Part shown: positions 26,693 to 34,160 of the stretch, piece after piece
How positions within the stretch are numbered: the stretch's first letter is position 1
How the letters are laid out: each line of letters opens with the position of its first letter
Source of the DNA: Eubacterium sulci ATCC 35585
GTDB lineage: Bacteria; Bacillota; Clostridia; Peptostreptococcales; Anaerovoracaceae
Length of the DNA stretch: 64,000 nt
Reading direction: 5' to 3'
NCBI GenBank assembly: GCA_001189495.1
Contig: CP012068.1
Coordinates: 806,001 to 870,000 of the forward strand
The notes under the pieces: model-generated
Database searches by the model: none
Told to the model about the DNA's origin: nothing
The model's input: the letters and a program-made list of their open reading frames with translations, nothing else
Position numbers and translations under genes: made by a program

Positions 26693-26766
<74 letters not shown>

Positions 26767-26784
26767 TTTTTTTCAGATAAGCGT

Positions 26785-26861
26785 GGGTCCATAGCTCAGT
26801 TGGATAGAGCAACGGCCTTCTAAGCCGTGTGTCTGGGGTTCGAATCCCTATGGACTCACCA
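26785..26861 (+). tRNA. tRNA-Arg (anticodon TCT)
   Basis: Acceptor GGGTCCA/TGGACTC (one G-T), anticodon arm ACGGC-CTTCTAA-GCCGT, and encoded CCA. Confidence 0.96.
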
Positions 26862-26879
26862 TTGTTATTTGGTGAACGA

Positions 26880-26954
26880 TGGGGTATCGCCAAGTGGTAA
26901 GGCAACGGACTTTGACTCCGTCATTCGTAGGTTCGAGTCCTGCTACCCCAGCCA
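26880..26954 (+). tRNA. tRNA-Gln (anticodon TTG)
   Basis: Acceptor TGGGGTA/TACCCCA with the U1:A72 end typical of tRNA-Gln, anticodon arm ACGGA-CTTTGAC-TCCGT, and encoded CCA. Confidence 0.96.
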
Positions 26955-26962
26955 GTAGAGAT

Positions 26963-27038
26963 GACCCATTAGCTCAGTCGGCAGAGCACTTGACTTTTAA
27001 TCAAGGTGTCCGGAGTTCGAATCTCCGATGGGTCACCA
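26963..27038 (+). tRNA. tRNA-Lys (anticodon TTT)
   Basis: Acceptor GACCCAT/ATGGGTC, anticodon arm CTTGA-CTTTTAA-TCAAG, and encoded CCA. Confidence 0.96.
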
Positions 27039-27074
27039 TTTGATTATTTAATAACTAAAAGAATCCACATTTAT

Positions 27075-27163
<89 letters not shown>

Positions 27164-27191
27164 CATAATTTATAGGTAGTAGATCAAGCCT

Positions 27192-27284
27192 GGAGAAGTA
27201 CTCAAGAGGCTGAAGAGGACGGTTTGCTAAACCGTTAGGGTTCGTATTAGGGCCGCATGGGTTCGAATCCCATCTTCTCCGCCA
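27192..27284 (+). tRNA. tRNA-Ser (anticodon GCT)
   Basis: Class II tRNA: acceptor GGAGAAG/CTTCTCC, anticodon arm ACGGT-TTGCTAA-ACCGT, long variable arm, and encoded CCA. Confidence 0.96.
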
Positions 27285-27293
27285 CATTAATAT

Positions 27294-27369
27294 AGGGGTA
27301 TAGCTCAGTTGGTAGAGCAGCGGTCTCCAAAACCGCGTGCCGTGGGTTCGAATCCTACTGCCCCTGCCA
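27294..27369 (+). tRNA. tRNA-Trp (anticodon CCA)
   Basis: Acceptor AGGGGTA/TGCCCCT (one G-T), anticodon arm GCGGT-CTCCAAA-ACCGC, G73 and encoded CCA. Confidence 0.96.
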
Positions 27370-27384
27370 ATTTAATACATATAT

Positions 27385-27461
27385 CGGGGTGTAGCGCAGT
27401 TTGGTAGCGCAACTGGTTTGGGACCAGTGGGCCGCGGGTTCAAATCCTGCCACCCCGACCA
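27385..27461 (+). tRNA. tRNA-Pro (anticodon TGG)
   Basis: Acceptor CGGGGTG/CACCCCG, anticodon arm ACTGG-TTTGGGA-CCAGT, and encoded CCA. Confidence 0.96.
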
Positions 27462-27474
27462 TTTTTTAAGGCGT

Positions 27475-27551
27475 GGGCCATTAGCTCAGTTGGTCAGAGC
27501 GTCCGGCTCATAACCGGCAGGTCCTGGGTTCAAGTCCCCGATGGCCCACCA
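27475..27551 (+). tRNA. tRNA with CAT anticodon (elongator Met or Ile2)
   Basis: Acceptor GGGCCAT/ATGGCCC, anticodon arm CCGG-CTCATAA-CCGG, and encoded CCA. The paired first base and lack of three G-C pairs in the anticodon stem argue against initiator tRNA. Elongator Met and lysidine-modified Ile2 cannot be told apart by eye. Confidence 0.92.
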
Positions 27552-27568
27552 AAATTAAATTATGATGT

Positions 27569-27644
27569 GCTCAGATAGCTCAGTTGGTAGAGCAGGGGAC
27601 TGAAAATCCCCGTGTCCTTGGTTCGATTCCGAGTCTGAGCACCA
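27569..27644 (+). tRNA. tRNA-Phe (anticodon GAA)
   Basis: Acceptor GCTCAGA/TCTGAGC, anticodon arm GGGGA-CTGAAAA-TCCCC, and encoded CCA. Last gene of the cluster. Confidence 0.96.
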
Positions 27645-27652
27645 TTAATAAG

Positions 27653-27690
27653 CAGTTTTTCGATGCTTCGCGCTCGGAGAGCTGTTTTTT
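27653..27690 (+). terminator. Terminator of the tRNA operon
   Basis: 11-bp stem CAGTTTTTCGA / TCGGAGAGCTG with several G-T pairs and a 10-base loop, followed by six T. The T tract runs into TTAATAGCCTACAGAAAT, a sequence that recurs in the repeat array downstream. Confidence 0.75.
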
Positions 27691-27997
27691 AATAGCCTAC
27701 AGAAATTATATATTATGTATTTGTATATAATTTCGTCGTAGGCTTTACACAAGGTTTGCCCAACAGCCACGCTGTTGGCTGCAAACTACTGTGAACTAAA
27801 TATAAATGTCTCTGATTTCGTCGTAGGCTTTATGCAACACTCGCCCAAGAGCGAAGCTATTGGCAACGAGTGACTTAATAGCCTACAGAAATCTTTGATT
27901 TCGTCGTAGGCTTTATGCAACACTTGTCCAGTTGCAAAGCAACTGGCAACAAGTGACTGCAAATCAGTGTATTTATATTTGACTTCATCATAGGCTA
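27688..27997 (+). repeat. Tandem array of about 84-bp structured repeats
   Basis: The 18-bp core ATTTCGTCGTAGGCTTTA is exact at 27730, 27815 and 27898, with a decayed fourth copy at 27982, giving periods of 85, 83 and 84. After each full core comes a two-part hairpin: outer stems GTTTGC/GCAAAC, CACTCG/CGAGTG and CACTTG/CAAGTG; inner stems CCAACAGC/GCTGTTGG, CCAAGAGC/GCTATTGG and CCAGTTGC/GCAACTGG; three-base loops. The sequence differs between copies while pairing is kept. The inverted partner TTAATAGCCTACAGAAAT occurs at about 27688-27706 and 27875-27892, so cores at 27730 and 27898 also pair with an upstream arm. This fills most of the gene-free stretch between tRNA-Phe and tdk. Confidence 0.8.
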
Positions 27998-28079
27998 CTG
28001 CAGCACCAAACACGTTTCATCTCCAATCCAATTATCTTTTCAAACCATGTGCAAAATATCACATTTTGATAGATCAATA

Positions 28080-28088
28080 TGATATAAT
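28080..28088 (+). promoter_or_regulatory. Extended -10 promoter of tdk
   Basis: TGATATAAT about 33 bases before the tdk start codon; the -35 region is poor. Confidence 0.5.
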
Positions 28089-28121
28089 TTCATTAGTAAC
28101 TTATATATAGAAAGGTGAATT

Positions 28122-28706
28122 ATGGCACAATTATATTATAGATATAGCACCATGAATGCAGGCAAATCGATTGAACTTATCAAAGTTGCATATAACTACG
28201 ATGAGCGCGGAAAGAATGTAATGACTCTTGTTCCATCAGTAGATGATAGATATGGACAGGGCGTTATCACTTCGAGGATTGGTGTACAGAGAGAAGCGAC
28301 AATTGTTAATGATGATACAAATATCTTGGAACTTTTCATATCAGAAAATGAGAAACATAAGATAGACTGTGTTCTTATTGATGAGTGTCAGTTTTTGAAG
28401 AAACATCATGTACTAGAGCTCGTTGAGATAGTGGATAGCTTTGATGTACCAGTACTTGCATATGGACTAAAGAATGATTTCAGAAACGAGATGTTTGAAG
28501 GATCATATTATTTACTAATATACGCAGACAAGATAGAGGAAATTAAGACTATTTGTTGGTGTGGACGCAAGGCGACAATGGTTGCCAGAGTCGTAGATGG
28601 CAAAATAGTTAAGCATGGCAGACAGGTTATGGTTGGTGGAAATGAGATGTATGTTTCGCTTTGCAGGAAGCACTATAACGATGGACGGCTTAGTGACAAA
28701 AATTAA
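28122..28706 (+). CDS. tdk: Thymidine kinase (type II)
   Basis: 194-residue salvage enzyme that phosphorylates thymidine to dTMP. P-loop STMNAGKSIELIK near the N-terminus, the DECQF magnesium-binding motif (about residue 87), and zinc-binding Cys pairs (CWCG near 146 and CRKH near 184) identify the type II family. The length is normal. It stands alone between the repeat array and a convergent terminator shared with alr. Confidence 0.95.
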   Translation: MAQLYYRYSTMNAGKSIELIKVAYNYDERGKNVMTLVPSVDDRYGQGVITSRIGVQREATIVNDDTNILELFISENEKHKIDCVLIDECQFLKKHHVLELVEIVDSFDVPVLAYGLKNDFRNEMFEGSYYLLIYADKIEEIKTICWCGRKATMVARVVDGKIVKHGRQVMVGGNEMYVSLCRKHYNDGRLSDKN

Positions 28707-28717
28707 TATAAATAAAG

Positions 28718-28743
28718 ACGCTGTAGGCAATTGCTTACAGCGT
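28718..28743. terminator. Bidirectional hairpin between tdk and alr
   Basis: ACGCTGTAGGCAA / TTGCTTACAGCGT, a 13-bp palindrome with one G-T pair and no loop spacer, between two converging genes. T tracts on either side are short. Confidence 0.6.
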
Positions 28744-28759
28744 TTGTCATATAGCCCCA

Positions 28760-29881
28760 TTATTTACTGATATATACTCTCGGTGGTCTTGCAGAGAGCC
28801 TGCAAATAATGTCGTTCTTATTTGTTCCTACAAGTTCACTAGCTTCCTGGATTGTCATAGATCCATCTTTACCGTTACCATAGATGATTGCCTTATCGCC
28901 CTCAGCTACATCTTTGATATCTGTTACGTCTGCAACAACCTGGTCCATGCATAGGACTCCGACAATGTTTGCTTTTTGACCTTTGATGATAACATAACCC
29001 TTGTCACGCATCTGACGTGGGTAGCCATCTGCATATCCGAAAGGTAGAGTAGCGACAATGCTATCTCTTTCGGCCCTCCAAAGGAAATCGTAACCAACAC
29101 CATCGCCCTTGTTTATTTTGTGAATCTGTGAAATTGCAGTCTCAAATGTTATAGCGCTTTCTACGTCTATGCTTCCTTTGTGAAAGCCCCTCATTCCGTA
29201 GATTAAAGCACCTGGTCTAATCATATTCATTCTAAGCTCTGGACTATCAACGCAGGCTATGCTATCGGCTATGTGCTTATATTTGAACTTAAAGCCTTTT
29301 TCCTCAATGCGGTTTATGAAGCCAGTCAAAAGTTCATACTGTTTTGCATCATCTTTTTCACTAGCGAGTGCAAGATGTGAAAAGATACCTTCAACCTCGA
29401 TTCCTTCAAGACCAAACATTTCTTCTACATCGCGTGCAAAGTCCTCTGTAGGCTCTGAACCTAGCCTGTGGAAGCCCGTATCGAGCTTTACATGGATTTT
29501 AGTCCTTGTACTAAGCTCTTTTGAGATATCTGATAAAAGTCTCGCCTGATGGAGCGAAAAGACAGTTTGAGTGATGTTTAGTTCTGCTACCTTATGCAGA
29601 TATCTGTCAGGAGTATGTCCTAAGATAAATAAGGGATAGTCTTGGTATTTTTCTCTAAGGTCTATTGCTTCTGTCAAAGTTGCAACAGCAAGATGGCTAG
29701 CACCATTTTCCATGAGAGTAGGCGCAATTGCAAGTGAGCCTAGTCCATATGCATTAGCCTTAACTACAGCCATTACTGAAACCTCATCGCCAACCATTTC
29801 CTTAATTGCACGCATGTTGGCAGCTATTTGATCTAAGTCTACAATAATTCTAGTGTCTCTATAAATCTGGTCAGTCTGCAT
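28760..29881 (-). CDS. alr: Alanine racemase
   Basis: PLP-dependent enzyme of 373 residues that supplies D-alanine for peptidoglycan. The PLP lysine lies in VVKANAYGLG (about residue 40), the phosphate-binding region includes RPGALIYG, and the second catalytic Tyr lies in VGYDFLWRAERDS. The substrate-gating CMDQVVADVT motif is also present. The gene precedes tdk in convergent orientation and lies 8 bases after the exonuclease gene on the same strand, so the two are likely co-transcribed. Confidence 0.96.
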   Translation of the reverse strand: MQTDQIYRDTRIIVDLDQIAANMRAIKEMVGDEVSVMAVVKANAYGLGSLAIAPTLMENGASHLAVATLTEAIDLREKYQDYPLFILGHTPDRYLHKVAELNITQTVFSLHQARLLSDISKELSTRTKIHVKLDTGFHRLGSEPTEDFARDVEEMFGLEGIEVEGIFSHLALASEKDDAKQYELLTGFINRIEEKGFKFKYKHIADSIACVDSPELRMNMIRPGALIYGMRGFHKGSIDVESAITFETAISQIHKINKGDGVGYDFLWRAERDSIVATLPFGYADGYPRQMRDKGYVIIKGQKANIVGVLCMDQVVADVTDIKDVAEGDKAIIYGNGKDGSMTIQEASELVGTNKNDIICRLSARPPRVYISK

Positions 29882-29889
29882 TTTTCCTC

Positions 29890-30888
29890 CTAAAGCTTGT
29901 TCTGTATTTCTGAGATTATCTTTGATGTAAATGTCTGAGCAAAGATAGCAATCTCGGTGTAATTGAAGCGGTTATTTTCTTTGATTATCAGGTATTTGTT
30001 GTCAAAGCCTGGAAGCCTATTATCTCCGAGTTCATCCATGCTTACCATATTCTTTATATCTATGAAAGCTGATCCAGTTATAGTTTCTGCGGGAATCTCT
30101 ATAACATATTTAGAATCTATCTTGCTTATATTCACGCTGTATGGTGCCTCAAAGGAAGGGAAGGAGATGTAGTCAATAGCATCTTCCATATGCCCTTTTA
30201 TAAAAAGTGTGCTATGCTTAAAGTCAATTTTTTCAATAAAACCGCCTTCATGAGGCATGCCCTGATGACATATAGCTCTCGAAAAATCTGCGTGTTTAAT
30301 GACACTAACAAGTTGAAATAGCTGCTTTATATCATCGCTATTATGAAGCAAAATCTGAGAAAGCATATCCTTGGAACCCGTCGTTTGATATTGAGAATAG
30401 AGTTCTACGCTCTCCTTACCACTGATTTTATCGCTCCTATCTGTAGATAGACCAGCAAAAACTTCAAGCGACTTTTGACTCATGCTTCCAAGTAGTTTAG
30501 GAAGGTCAGAGTAGTGCTTCATAATCATGAAAAGGTCGAGGTTGCAAAGAGCTCTGAACTTGATACCGTATTTCTCAGAGCGTTTATTCAAAAATGGAAT
30601 ATCAAAGAGTTTTCCATTATATGTTACGACATAGTCGACATACTCAAGGGATTTGTTTGCTAAAGCGATGATTTCCTTTTCTTCAGCAGGTGTTTCTGCA
30701 AAGAACTGCTCAAGACGAGCTTCATTTCCATCAAAGATAACAAGACCTATCAAAATGACAGCACTGAAGTTTGGCGATAGGCCAGTTGTCTCAATATCTA
30801 AAACTGCAAAGCTTTTACCAGCGAAGAACATGTTAAAGAACGCAGGAAAATCGCAACTTATATCTAATTTTTCTTTTATATTTATCAT
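29890..30888 (-). CDS. RNase H-like/DEDD exonuclease domain protein (YprB-like)
   Basis: 332-residue protein. The region at about 25-190 is a DEDD-type exonuclease fold of the RNase_H_2/YprB type: VLDIETTG (Asp, Glu), YNGKLFDIPFLNKR (second Asp) and a final LLHNSDDIKQL (Asp). The C-terminal 130 residues have no recognisable domain. YprB-like proteins are common in Clostridia and are assumed to act on nucleic acids; the substrate is unknown. The start codon follows GTGAGG. The gene lies about 50 bases after a minus-strand terminator hairpin that ends a candidate small RNA or leader. Confidence 0.82.
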   Translation of the reverse strand: MINIKEKLDISCDFPAFFNMFFAGKSFAVLDIETTGLSPNFSAVILIGLVIFDGNEARLEQFFAETPAEEKEIIALANKSLEYVDYVVTYNGKLFDIPFLNKRSEKYGIKFRALCNLDLFMIMKHYSDLPKLLGSMSQKSLEVFAGLSTDRSDKISGKESVELYSQYQTTGSKDMLSQILLHNSDDIKQLFQLVSVIKHADFSRAICHQGMPHEGGFIEKIDFKHSTLFIKGHMEDAIDYISFPSFEAPYSVNISKIDSKYVIEIPAETITGSAFIDIKNMVSMDELGDNRLPGFDNKYLIIKENNRFNYTEIAIFAQTFTSKIISEIQNKL

Positions 30889-30936
30889 ACTAACCTCACG
30901 TTAATATATATGTATCCATATACGAAAGTATTATAA

Positions 30937-31025
30937 CACAAAAACAAAAGAAACCTGAAAAGGTTTCTTTTGTTAAAAGGGGTATTGGGATTAGAGATTA
31001 AGAGGTTATCAGGGGATAACCCTCA
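30937..31025 (-). ncRNA. Candidate C-rich small RNA (or attenuated leader)
   Basis: Minus-strand promoter TTGCAA (31059-31054), 17-bp spacer, TATAAT (31036-31031). The predicted transcript of about 88 nt starts near 31025. It has a 5' hairpin with arms GTTATC/GATAAC and loop CCCT, a single-stranded stretch with ATCCC and ATACCCC, and a perfect 13-bp terminator. C-rich unpaired motifs that match Shine-Dalgarno sequences are the hallmark of RsaE/RoxS-type regulators in Firmicutes. No open reading frame of note lies inside. Alternatively it is an attenuated leader of the exonuclease gene 50 bases downstream. Confidence 0.5.
30943..30974 (-). terminator. Perfect hairpin terminator of the candidate sRNA
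   Basis: AACAAAAGAAACC / GGTTTCTTTTGTT, 13 bp with a 6-base loop. A T-rich tail (TTTG) occurs only in the minus-strand direction. Confidence 0.7.
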
Positions 31026-31191
31026 TTTATATTATAGTTACTAATCCTTAGAATTGCAAGTACTAATTGCATAAATATACTGTTATTTTTTTAACTTTTG
31101 GTAATAAATAGCAAAAAAATGCTTAAAAAATTAGAAATTTGTTTAATTCATCAAAAAATGTCTGAAATTTAGTAACATTTTTGTGAGGAAA

Positions 31192-31220
31192 TTGACGGAG
31201 TTTTTATATATTCATATAAA
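31192..31220 (+). promoter_or_regulatory. Putative promoter of the nudix-xerD-like unit
   Basis: TTGACG (31192-31197), 17-bp spacer, TATAAA (31215-31220). A second, extended -10 TGATATAAT is at 31282-31290, just before the gene. The intervening AT-rich DNA shows nothing else. Confidence 0.55.
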
Positions 31221-31318
31221 ATGTATAAATAATACATATAAAAAACATATGTAATTAATTTAATAATGCTTAGATAAAATATGATATAATATATTAAAAT
31301 CCGCGAGGAGGTTTTGTT

Positions 31319-31864
31319 ATGACATTTGAAGAAAAAACGCTTAATTCAGAGCGTATTTACGAAGGTAGAATACTTAATTTGAGATGTGATGAGGTTACAA
31401 CAGTCAATGGAACTTCACATCGTGAGATAATTGAGCATAATGGAGGGGCAGCGATAGCTGCTTTGACAGACGATAGAAAACTAGTTATGGTTAAGCAGTT
31501 CAGAAAGCCATCTGATCGCGTCATGCTAGAGGTACCAGCAGGTAAAAGAGACGGTAAAGAAGCAGGACTTGATGTAGCAAGGCGAGAGCTAAAAGAGGAG
31601 ACTGGATACTCTGCGAAGTCCATGACATACCTGACTTCAATATTCCCAGCAATAGGCTATTCGGAGGAGGTCTTGGATATATACCTTGCTGAAGATCTTG
31701 CAGCTGGGGAGACTGATTTTGATGATAACGAAGCCATAGACATCCTTGAGATTCCGCTTGAGGAGCTCGTTGACATGATTATGGCGGGAAAGATTGAAGA
31801 TGCAAAGAGCATAGTGGCTATTATGATGACAGCAGAAGTACTGAGAAGGAGAAGCGATGGATAA
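31319..31864 (+). CDS. NUDIX hydrolase, ADP-ribose pyrophosphatase type
   Basis: 181-residue NUDIX enzyme. The complete Nudix box is GKRDGKEAGLDVARRELKEETGY (about residues 79-101). Flanking motifs MVKQFRKP and EVPAGKRD, and a downstream IFPAIGYSEE, match the NudF ADP-ribose pyrophosphatase branch, which hydrolyses ADP-ribose to AMP and ribose 5-phosphate. It follows GAGGAGG and overlaps the xerD-like gene by 8 bases. A nearby nudF and xerD is also seen in Bacillus, so the order is conserved. Confidence 0.93.
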   Translation: MTFEEKTLNSERIYEGRILNLRCDEVTTVNGTSHREIIEHNGGAAIAALTDDRKLVMVKQFRKPSDRVMLEVPAGKRDGKEAGLDVARRELKEETGYSAKSMTYLTSIFPAIGYSEEVLDIYLAEDLAAGETDFDDNEAIDILEIPLEELVDMIMAGKIEDAKSIVAIMMTAEVLRRRSDG

Positions 31865-32744
31865 TATTCGTAGTTTTTCAGATTATCTAAGAGATAGCAA
31901 AAATACATCAGAAAATACAATACTCGCATATAGCAGAGACATCCTAGCTTTCGAAAAGTACTTAGACAAGAAGGGAAAAGAACTTCTAGAGGCTACTCAG
32001 ACAGATGTACTTTCATACATTATGGAACTTAGCAAGGCAGGGAAGTCTACATCTACAACAAATAGAAAACTTGCTTCAATCAGAGCTTTTTATACATTTA
32101 AGATTAAGGAAAATGAGCTAAAGACAAACCCTGCAGATGATATTAAAACTCCTAGAGCCGAGCGTAAGGAAGTTGATTTTCTAAGCATAGCAGAGGTAGA
32201 GGAACTTCTAAAGCAGCCTGGTGAAAGCGTTAAGGGCTATAGAGATAGAGCCATTTTTGAGGTTCTATATGGAACTGGAATAAGAGTTAATGAGCTGATT
32301 GAGCTAAACCTTGATGATGTAAATCTTCGCATGGGATTCATAACCTGTCAGGGTAATGGCAAGGGAAGAATTGTACCTTTAGGAAGTTATGCGAAGGATG
32401 CTATTAAGAAATACTTTGATAGCAGTATGCCAAGCCTAGCAAAGAACAAGAACTATCAGGATGGAAGTGCACCTTTGTTCCTAAATTACATGGGTGAGAG
32501 ATTCACTAGGCAGGGCCTTTGGAAGCTTATGAAGCAGTATGGCAAGGCTGTTGGAATGGAGGAGAGAATTACTCCTCATATACTCAGAAATTCATTTACT
32601 GTTCATATGATACAAAACGGTGCAGATCTAAAGACTTTGCAGGAACTTTTAGGTTATGATGACATGCAGGCACTTCAGGTTTTCATGCAGCTTTCAAAGA
32701 GTAGAATCAAGGATGTTTACGATAGAACTCATCCAAGAGCCTAG
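31857..32744 (+). CDS. XerD-like tyrosine recombinase with degenerate active site
   Basis: 295-residue protein aligned along its length with XerC/XerD: SAM-like N-terminal domain (about 5-90), catalytic domain (about 108-290) and the terminal HPRA. The offsets to E. coli XerD are constant, so catalytic positions can be read: Arg143 (GIRVNEL), His241 and Arg244 (HILRNSF) are kept, but the catalytic Lys is Asn167 (QGNGKG), the second His is Tyr267 (LLGY), and the nucleophilic Tyr is Phe276 (QVFMQL). The gene is intact. Cleavage by the normal mechanism is therefore unlikely; it may bind dif-like DNA or a partner recombinase only. It overlaps the nudix gene and precedes rplS. Confidence 0.88.
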   Translation: MDNIRSFSDYLRDSKNTSENTILAYSRDILAFEKYLDKKGKELLEATQTDVLSYIMELSKAGKSTSTTNRKLASIRAFYTFKIKENELKTNPADDIKTPRAERKEVDFLSIAEVEELLKQPGESVKGYRDRAIFEVLYGTGIRVNELIELNLDDVNLRMGFITCQGNGKGRIVPLGSYAKDAIKKYFDSSMPSLAKNKNYQDGSAPLFLNYMGERFTRQGLWKLMKQYGKAVGMEERITPHILRNSFTVHMIQNGADLKTLQELLGYDDMQALQVFMQLSKSRIKDVYDRTHPRA

Positions 32745-32830
32745 ATTTGGTATATAATTGGCGATAAATTATCAAAAATGCACAATTTTGCTTGCATTTG
32801 TCTCTTTGAGATGATAATATATTTAAGTTA

Positions 32831-32880
32831 GTACGGGTGGTCCTCTGCATACAGTAGTGGCAAGAACACCTTGGAGGGAA
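32831..32880 (+). promoter_or_regulatory. Possible L19 autoregulatory leader
   Basis: The 5' region of rplS contains GGTGGTCCTC and, 20 bases later, AAGAACACC followed by GGAGGG; GGTG/CACC and CCTC/GAGG can pair around a small CTG/CAG hairpin. This resembles the L19 leader of Firmicutes but was not modelled. A TATAAT at 32753-32758 may be the promoter. Confidence 0.4.
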
Positions 32881-32896
32881 AGGAGGAACCCAATCA

Positions 32897-33235
32897 ATGA
32901 ATATTTTAGATTCAGTTGCTCAGGATTATCTCAAGAAGGATGTCCCTGCATTTAACGTAGGTGACCAGGTAAAGGTCCACGTTAAAATTAAGGAAGGCGC
33001 AAGAGAAAGAATTCAGATTTTTGAAGGTTTTGTTCTTAAGAAGCAGAACGGTGGAATCGGTGCTACATTTACAGTTAGAAAGATTGCTTCTGGTGTAGGT
33101 GTTGAGAAGACATTTCCACTTCATTCTCCATGGGTCGAGAAAATCGAAGTTGTTAGAGAAGGTAAGGTTAGAAGAGCTAGACTTCACTACATGCGTGGCA
33201 GAACCGGTAAGGCTGCTAAGATTAAGACTAAATAA
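32897..33235 (+). CDS. rplS: 50S ribosomal protein L19
   Basis: 112-residue ribosomal protein at the 30S-50S interface. It shows the conserved [52 protein letters not shown] and [12 protein letters not shown] blocks. AGGAGG precedes the ATG by 10 bases. The trmD-rimM genes that usually precede rplS are absent here. A strong terminator follows directly. Confidence 0.98.
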   Translation: MNILDSVAQDYLKKDVPAFNVGDQVKVHVKIKEGARERIQIFEGFVLKKQNGGIGATFTVRKIASGVGVEKTFPLHSPWVEKIEVVREGKVRRARLHYMRGRTGKAAKIKTK

Positions 33236-33245
33236 TAACGGTCAC

Positions 33246-33274
33246 AAAGGACATCCGCATGGGTGTCCTTTTTA
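33246..33274 (+). terminator. Terminator after rplS
   Basis: AAAGGACATCC / GGGTGTCCTTT stem (one G-T pair, 4-base loop) ending in a T tract. Confidence 0.9.
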
Positions 33275-33316
33275 CTAATAGTTGCGTAGTTGCGTTGAAA
33301 TTGAAAGAGGTTCAAG

Positions 33317-34159
33317 ATGTCATTGCAAAACATAAACTGGTATCCAGGTCATATGAAAAAGACGAGAGAGCTTATTGCTAGCAATCTCAAGCTTGTTGAT
33401 ATAGTAATAGAAGTTATAGACGCTAGAATTCCTATTTCGAGCAGAAATCCAGTAATCGATGAGCTTACAGCAGGTAAGCAGAGAATAATTATCCTAAACA
33501 AGAGCGATCTATCAGACGGTCAGGAAAATAAGCGCTGGATAGAAAAACTTAGCAAGGATGGAAGCAAGGTTATGACTCTTGATTCTATGCACGGCGTTGG
33601 AATTAAGGAACTTATAAATTTGATGTCTAAAATTGAGGACGATATCAATAAAGATAGGGTTCGTAAGAAGAACCTAAGACTAATGATTGTCGGTGTTCCC
33701 AATGTTGGCAAGTCATCTTTGATTAATCGTCTGACGGGAAAGAAGAGTGCAAAGACTGGGGATAAGCCAGGTGTGACTAAGGGAAAGCAGTGGCTGACCC
33801 TTTCAAACGGAATGCAGCTTCTCGATACTCCAGGCATCCTGTGGCCTAAGTTTGAAGATGAAAATGTAGGAATTAAACTTGCTTTCTGTGGCTCTATCAA
33901 GGATGAAATTCTTGATTTAGAGACACTTGCGCTTAGGCTAATTGAGCTTCTTCAGGAGGAGTATCCTAAGCTCTTAGCAAATAGATATAAGCTTGAGGAA
34001 ATTTCTGACGAGGGGCTTGTGAACATGGATAATATTGCGCTAAATAGAGGATTTATTCTATCAAAAGGTAGAATAGACTATAGCAGATGTGCAAAGACTG
34101 TCCTAGATGAATTTAGGTCTGCTCAGATTGGTAGAATCACTTTAGAAAGGGCCAAGTAA
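33317..34159 (+). CDS. rbgA: Ribosome biogenesis GTPase RbgA/YlqF
   Basis: 280-residue circularly permuted GTPase needed for a late step of 50S assembly. G motifs occur in the permuted order: G4 NKSD (about residue 58), G1 GVPNVGKSS (about 127-135), G2 KPGVTKG, G3 DTPG. The N-terminal NWYPGHMKKT is the RbgA signature. rnhB follows after 1 base, the conserved rplS-rbgA-rnhB order of Firmicutes. Confidence 0.96.
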   Translation: MSLQNINWYPGHMKKTRELIASNLKLVDIVIEVIDARIPISSRNPVIDELTAGKQRIIILNKSDLSDGQENKRWIEKLSKDGSKVMTLDSMHGVGIKELINLMSKIEDDINKDRVRKKNLRLMIVGVPNVGKSSLINRLTGKKSAKTGDKPGVTKGKQWLTLSNGMQLLDTPGILWPKFEDENVGIKLAFCGSIKDEILDLETLALRLIELLQEEYPKLLANRYKLEEISDEGLVNMDNIALNRGFILSKGRIDYSRCAKTVLDEFRSAQIGRITLERAK

Positions 34160-34160
34160 T

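Noticed and set aside
27688..27997. CRISPR-like array
   Set aside because: The units contain structured, related sequence between cores in place of unique spacers, and there are no cas genes.
27786..28013. 75-aa minus-strand frame with repeated KAYDEI-like segments
   Set aside because: It runs through the structured repeat array and its internal similarity comes from the DNA repeats. No ribosome binding site or family resemblance was seen.
31150..31166. CodY-box-like sequence around TCTGAAATTT
   Set aside because: About three mismatches from the consensus in very AT-rich DNA; not above chance.
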